41,223 bases of DNA from NCBI GenBank assembly GCA_003427395.1, contig BFEA01000238.1:1597672-1638894 (forward strand), written 5' to 3'. Source of the stretch: Chara braunii (lineage: Eukaryota > Streptophyta > Charophyceae > Charales > Characeae). Both the position numbers and the translations under genes were made by a program. Below the pieces are notes generated by a model, which saw only the letters and a program-made list of their open reading frames with translations, ran no database searches and had not been told where the DNA came from. Below, piece by piece: positions 39,360 through 41,223 of this stretch (positions are counted from its first letter, which is position 1; every line of letters begins with the position of its first letter).

Positions 39360-40015
39360 GTCTCCATGAGTTTGGAGGGCCCAGTGCTATGTTTATTTTG
39401 GATTGCCTAAAGGACCAGACAGGTTGCCATAAGTTTGGGTGGTCTGGTTGCTTTGACTTGCGAGCGTTGACTGTCATTGACTTTTCAGGGACCAGGCATG
39501 TTCCATAAGTTTTGGTGGCTTGGTCGCCTTGTTTACTTTGGGTTTCTTTAAGTTTCTTCCTGCATTGGTTTTAAGAGAATAAACCAGGTTGAGGACCAGG
39601 CAGGTTCCCATACGTTTGGGTGGTCTTGGTCCAACGCCACGCATATGCTGGAACCAGAAGGCTATAATTCGGCTATAATTTAACTACTATTTTATCTATG
39701 AACAGGCTAGTCAGACAGGGTTCCATAAGTTTAGGTGGTTTGACTATAGCTTATCACCAACTAAAAAGAGTACCAGTTAAGAGTAAACTTGTGGTACGAA
39801 GAGGCAGACTGAATCTTGAGCTAAAGATGAACAGTTCAGTTATATGTCACCTCAAAAGACTAAGTGCAAATAATTATATAAAATTGGGAAACTTAAACAG
39901 TTCAGGGCGACTAGGGTGGCCTAGTCATATGTCCAAAGAAGATAAAGTTGTTATGCCCTGTGTTTGTGTATATTCTATGGCTGAGCTAGGCAGGTTCCCA
40001 TAAATTTTGGGTGGT
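39360..40015. repeat. Dispersed 'ggttcccataagtttgggtggtc' repeats
   Basis: Five clear copies of aggttcccataagtttgggt followed by ggtctggt lie near 39421, 39493, 39599, 39716 and 39990, with a weaker one at 39362 (ctccatgagtttggaggg). Spacing is irregular (about 70-275 bp). The ORFs 39284-39508 and 39698-40003 cross these copies. Confidence 0.75.
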
Positions 40016-40320
40016 CTAACGTTTATGCCTTATGTAAGCTGGGTATAAAGGGATAAATCATTGAAAGATTACAAACTATTGTTTGTCGAGGTTGACTTGG
40101 GGATGGTAAGAGTACTTACTTTTGTGGTTTGACCTGCATGTGGTTGAGTGAGATTACTACTTAAGTCTGAGTTTCAGTTGATAGCTAGTTGCTTTAGTGC
40201 TGGCCACGTGCTAGACCCATAGGAGTTAGTTTCAATTTCTGTATTTTTTTAGCTAAGTTTATTTCTACTTAGGTCAATTTTTGCATTTTCTGGGATCTTT
40301 TATTATACTTGGTCTTGTGT

Positions 40321-40865
40321 AATTTTTGGTAAGTCACTTTCTCTACGGGAAGCCCTGCCGAAATTTCTACAAAACCAAGGAGTTAGTCAAATTTAGTCTT
40401 TTCAAAGTTTAGGTTATCTGACTTTTATATATGACTTAGTAAAAATTTGGAGAGTCTCCTTCTTTAAAGGGAGTGCTGCCCAAATTTTTACTAATTCAGT
40501 AAGCTAGATAAAATTGGATCTCGAGAGGTCAAAGTCATTTTAAATTATGAACTTGACTTTGTATAAATTTTTGTAAGCTACTTTCTGTACGGGAAGCGCT
40601 GCCGAAATTTCTGCAAAACCAAGGAGATAGTCAAAACTTAATTTTTCAAAGTTCAACTTGTCTGGCTTTTATATATATGGCTTAGTAAAAATTTGGGAAG
40701 TCTCCTTTTCTAAAGGGAGTGCTGCCCAAATTTTTGCTAATTCAGGGAGTTAGACAAAATTTGACTTTGGGTGGTTGAAGATTTTTTTTTTTTTCATAAT
40801 TAGGCTATATAAATTATGGAAAGACACTTTCCCTACGGGAAGCACTGTCAAAATTTTCTTAGTTT
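40321..40865. repeat. Alternating two-type tandem repeat (period ~122)
   Basis: Five units have ctgcc (or ctgtc) at 40355, 40476, 40599, 40722 and 40845. Units 1, 3 and 5 read cactttctctacgggaagc, then gctgccgaaatttct. Units 2 and 4 read gtctccttctttaaagggag, then tgctgcccaaattttt. The true period is thus a dimer of about 245 bp. Each unit has a small inverted repeat before the shared motif (TTCCC/GGGAA or CTCCTTT/AAAGGGAG). Confidence 0.85.
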
Positions 40866-41223
40866 AGAGGAGATAGATCATATTTGGACAGGTGACGACT
40901 CTGGCGATCTACTTTGTATGGAGGAAATTTTGTCATAGGTCTACCTTTCTTTGGGCACTGGCTTAGAGATAAACCTAGGCTTGGTTATCATGAAAGTCTT
41001 GAGTGAGAACGTGTTATGGGGATTTGATCTCCATCAGGGTTATCGACCCCCGAGCCCGGGGCCCCGACGGGGGTCCCAGGGGTCAGAGGTCAGCACCTCC
41101 GGTCCCGGAAAAAAAAAAAAAAAAAAAAAAATACGGGGGGGTGCGCACCGACGCCATGCTTCCCCTGGCAATTTCTGGTTTTTCCAGAAATCAGGGGTCC
41201 CCCCCCCTCCCCCCCTCGGGGGG
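40866..41223. other. Scaffold end: GC-rich, hairpins, homopolymers
   Basis: 40893-40925 (caggtgacgactctggcgatc) vaguely recalls LTR-adjacent primer-site sequence, but there is no other support. 41045-41080 is very GC-rich (cccgagcccggggccccgac). A poly-A (41108-41131), G and C runs, and a compound hairpin (CCCCTG and ATTTCTGG pairing with CCAGAAAT and CAGGGG, 41162-41197) end the window. Low complexity at the edge probably stopped the assembly. Confidence 0.5.

Overview
This window reads as repeat-rich nuclear DNA of a streptophyte green alga. My best guess is Chara or a close relative. The guess rests on recognition from memory of an expanded Myb/SANT-like protein family (about 23.3-25.4 kb), a plant-type tRNA-Asp primer-binding site at 31497-31514, and the complete absence of bacterial operon structure. 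No database was searched. I see no intact housekeeping gene, tRNA, rRNA or CRISPR array. Two 38-bp Nextera mate-pair junction adapters (14373-14410 and 26486-26523), one 246-base N gap and two single N positions show it is a short-read scaffold with at least two artificial joins.

Central region (6.9-16.9 kb). A decayed retroelement on the minus strand (8132-14947) carries, in order, a coiled-coil and basic N-terminal region, a GIY-YIG endonuclease, a linker and a reverse transcriptase. Endonuclease before RT is the permuted order of N-terminal-EN Penelope-like elements (the Chlamys/Naiad type). A 5'-truncated second copy lies directly upstream in the same orientation, giving pseudo-LTRs, and both outer ends abut (GA)n microsatellite. 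Each pseudo-LTR carries a hammerhead-like core. Just outside the microsatellite, at 8011-8066 on the minus strand, is a textbook type III hammerhead ribozyme, with a decayed homologue at about 15016-15082. The DNA on both sides (6945-8108 and 15354-16560) is a dense chain of short perfect hairpins. My reading is that the Penelope-like element inserted into a highly structured, hammerhead-bearing, retrozyme-like element. This is the most interesting part of the window.

Left region (1-6.9 kb). It holds a degenerate 'gctaaaaatagc' minisatellite, long stretches without recognisable content, and a broken protein-coding remnant of unknown family (about 4.97-6.52 kb).

Right region (17-41 kb). It holds several unrelated tandem arrays (17.8, 19.2, 19.8, 34.2-35.1, 39.4 and 40.3 kb), a probable inverted-repeat element at 20.05-21.59 kb, and a Myb/SANT-like gene remnant split by a 348-bp foldback element (24573-24920). 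A putative LTR-retrotransposon leader and first ORF run from 31.5 to 33.9 kb, followed by low-confidence ORFs. A short motif of the form (G)TGCTGCC-(G/C)-AAATTT, usually next to a small hairpin, recurs in the arrays at 16.5, 32.4-33.4 and 40.3 kb.

Almost every long ORF here is a decayed element protein or a shadow of a simple repeat. The recurring theme is structured RNA-like DNA: hairpin chains, ribozyme folds and nested satellites.
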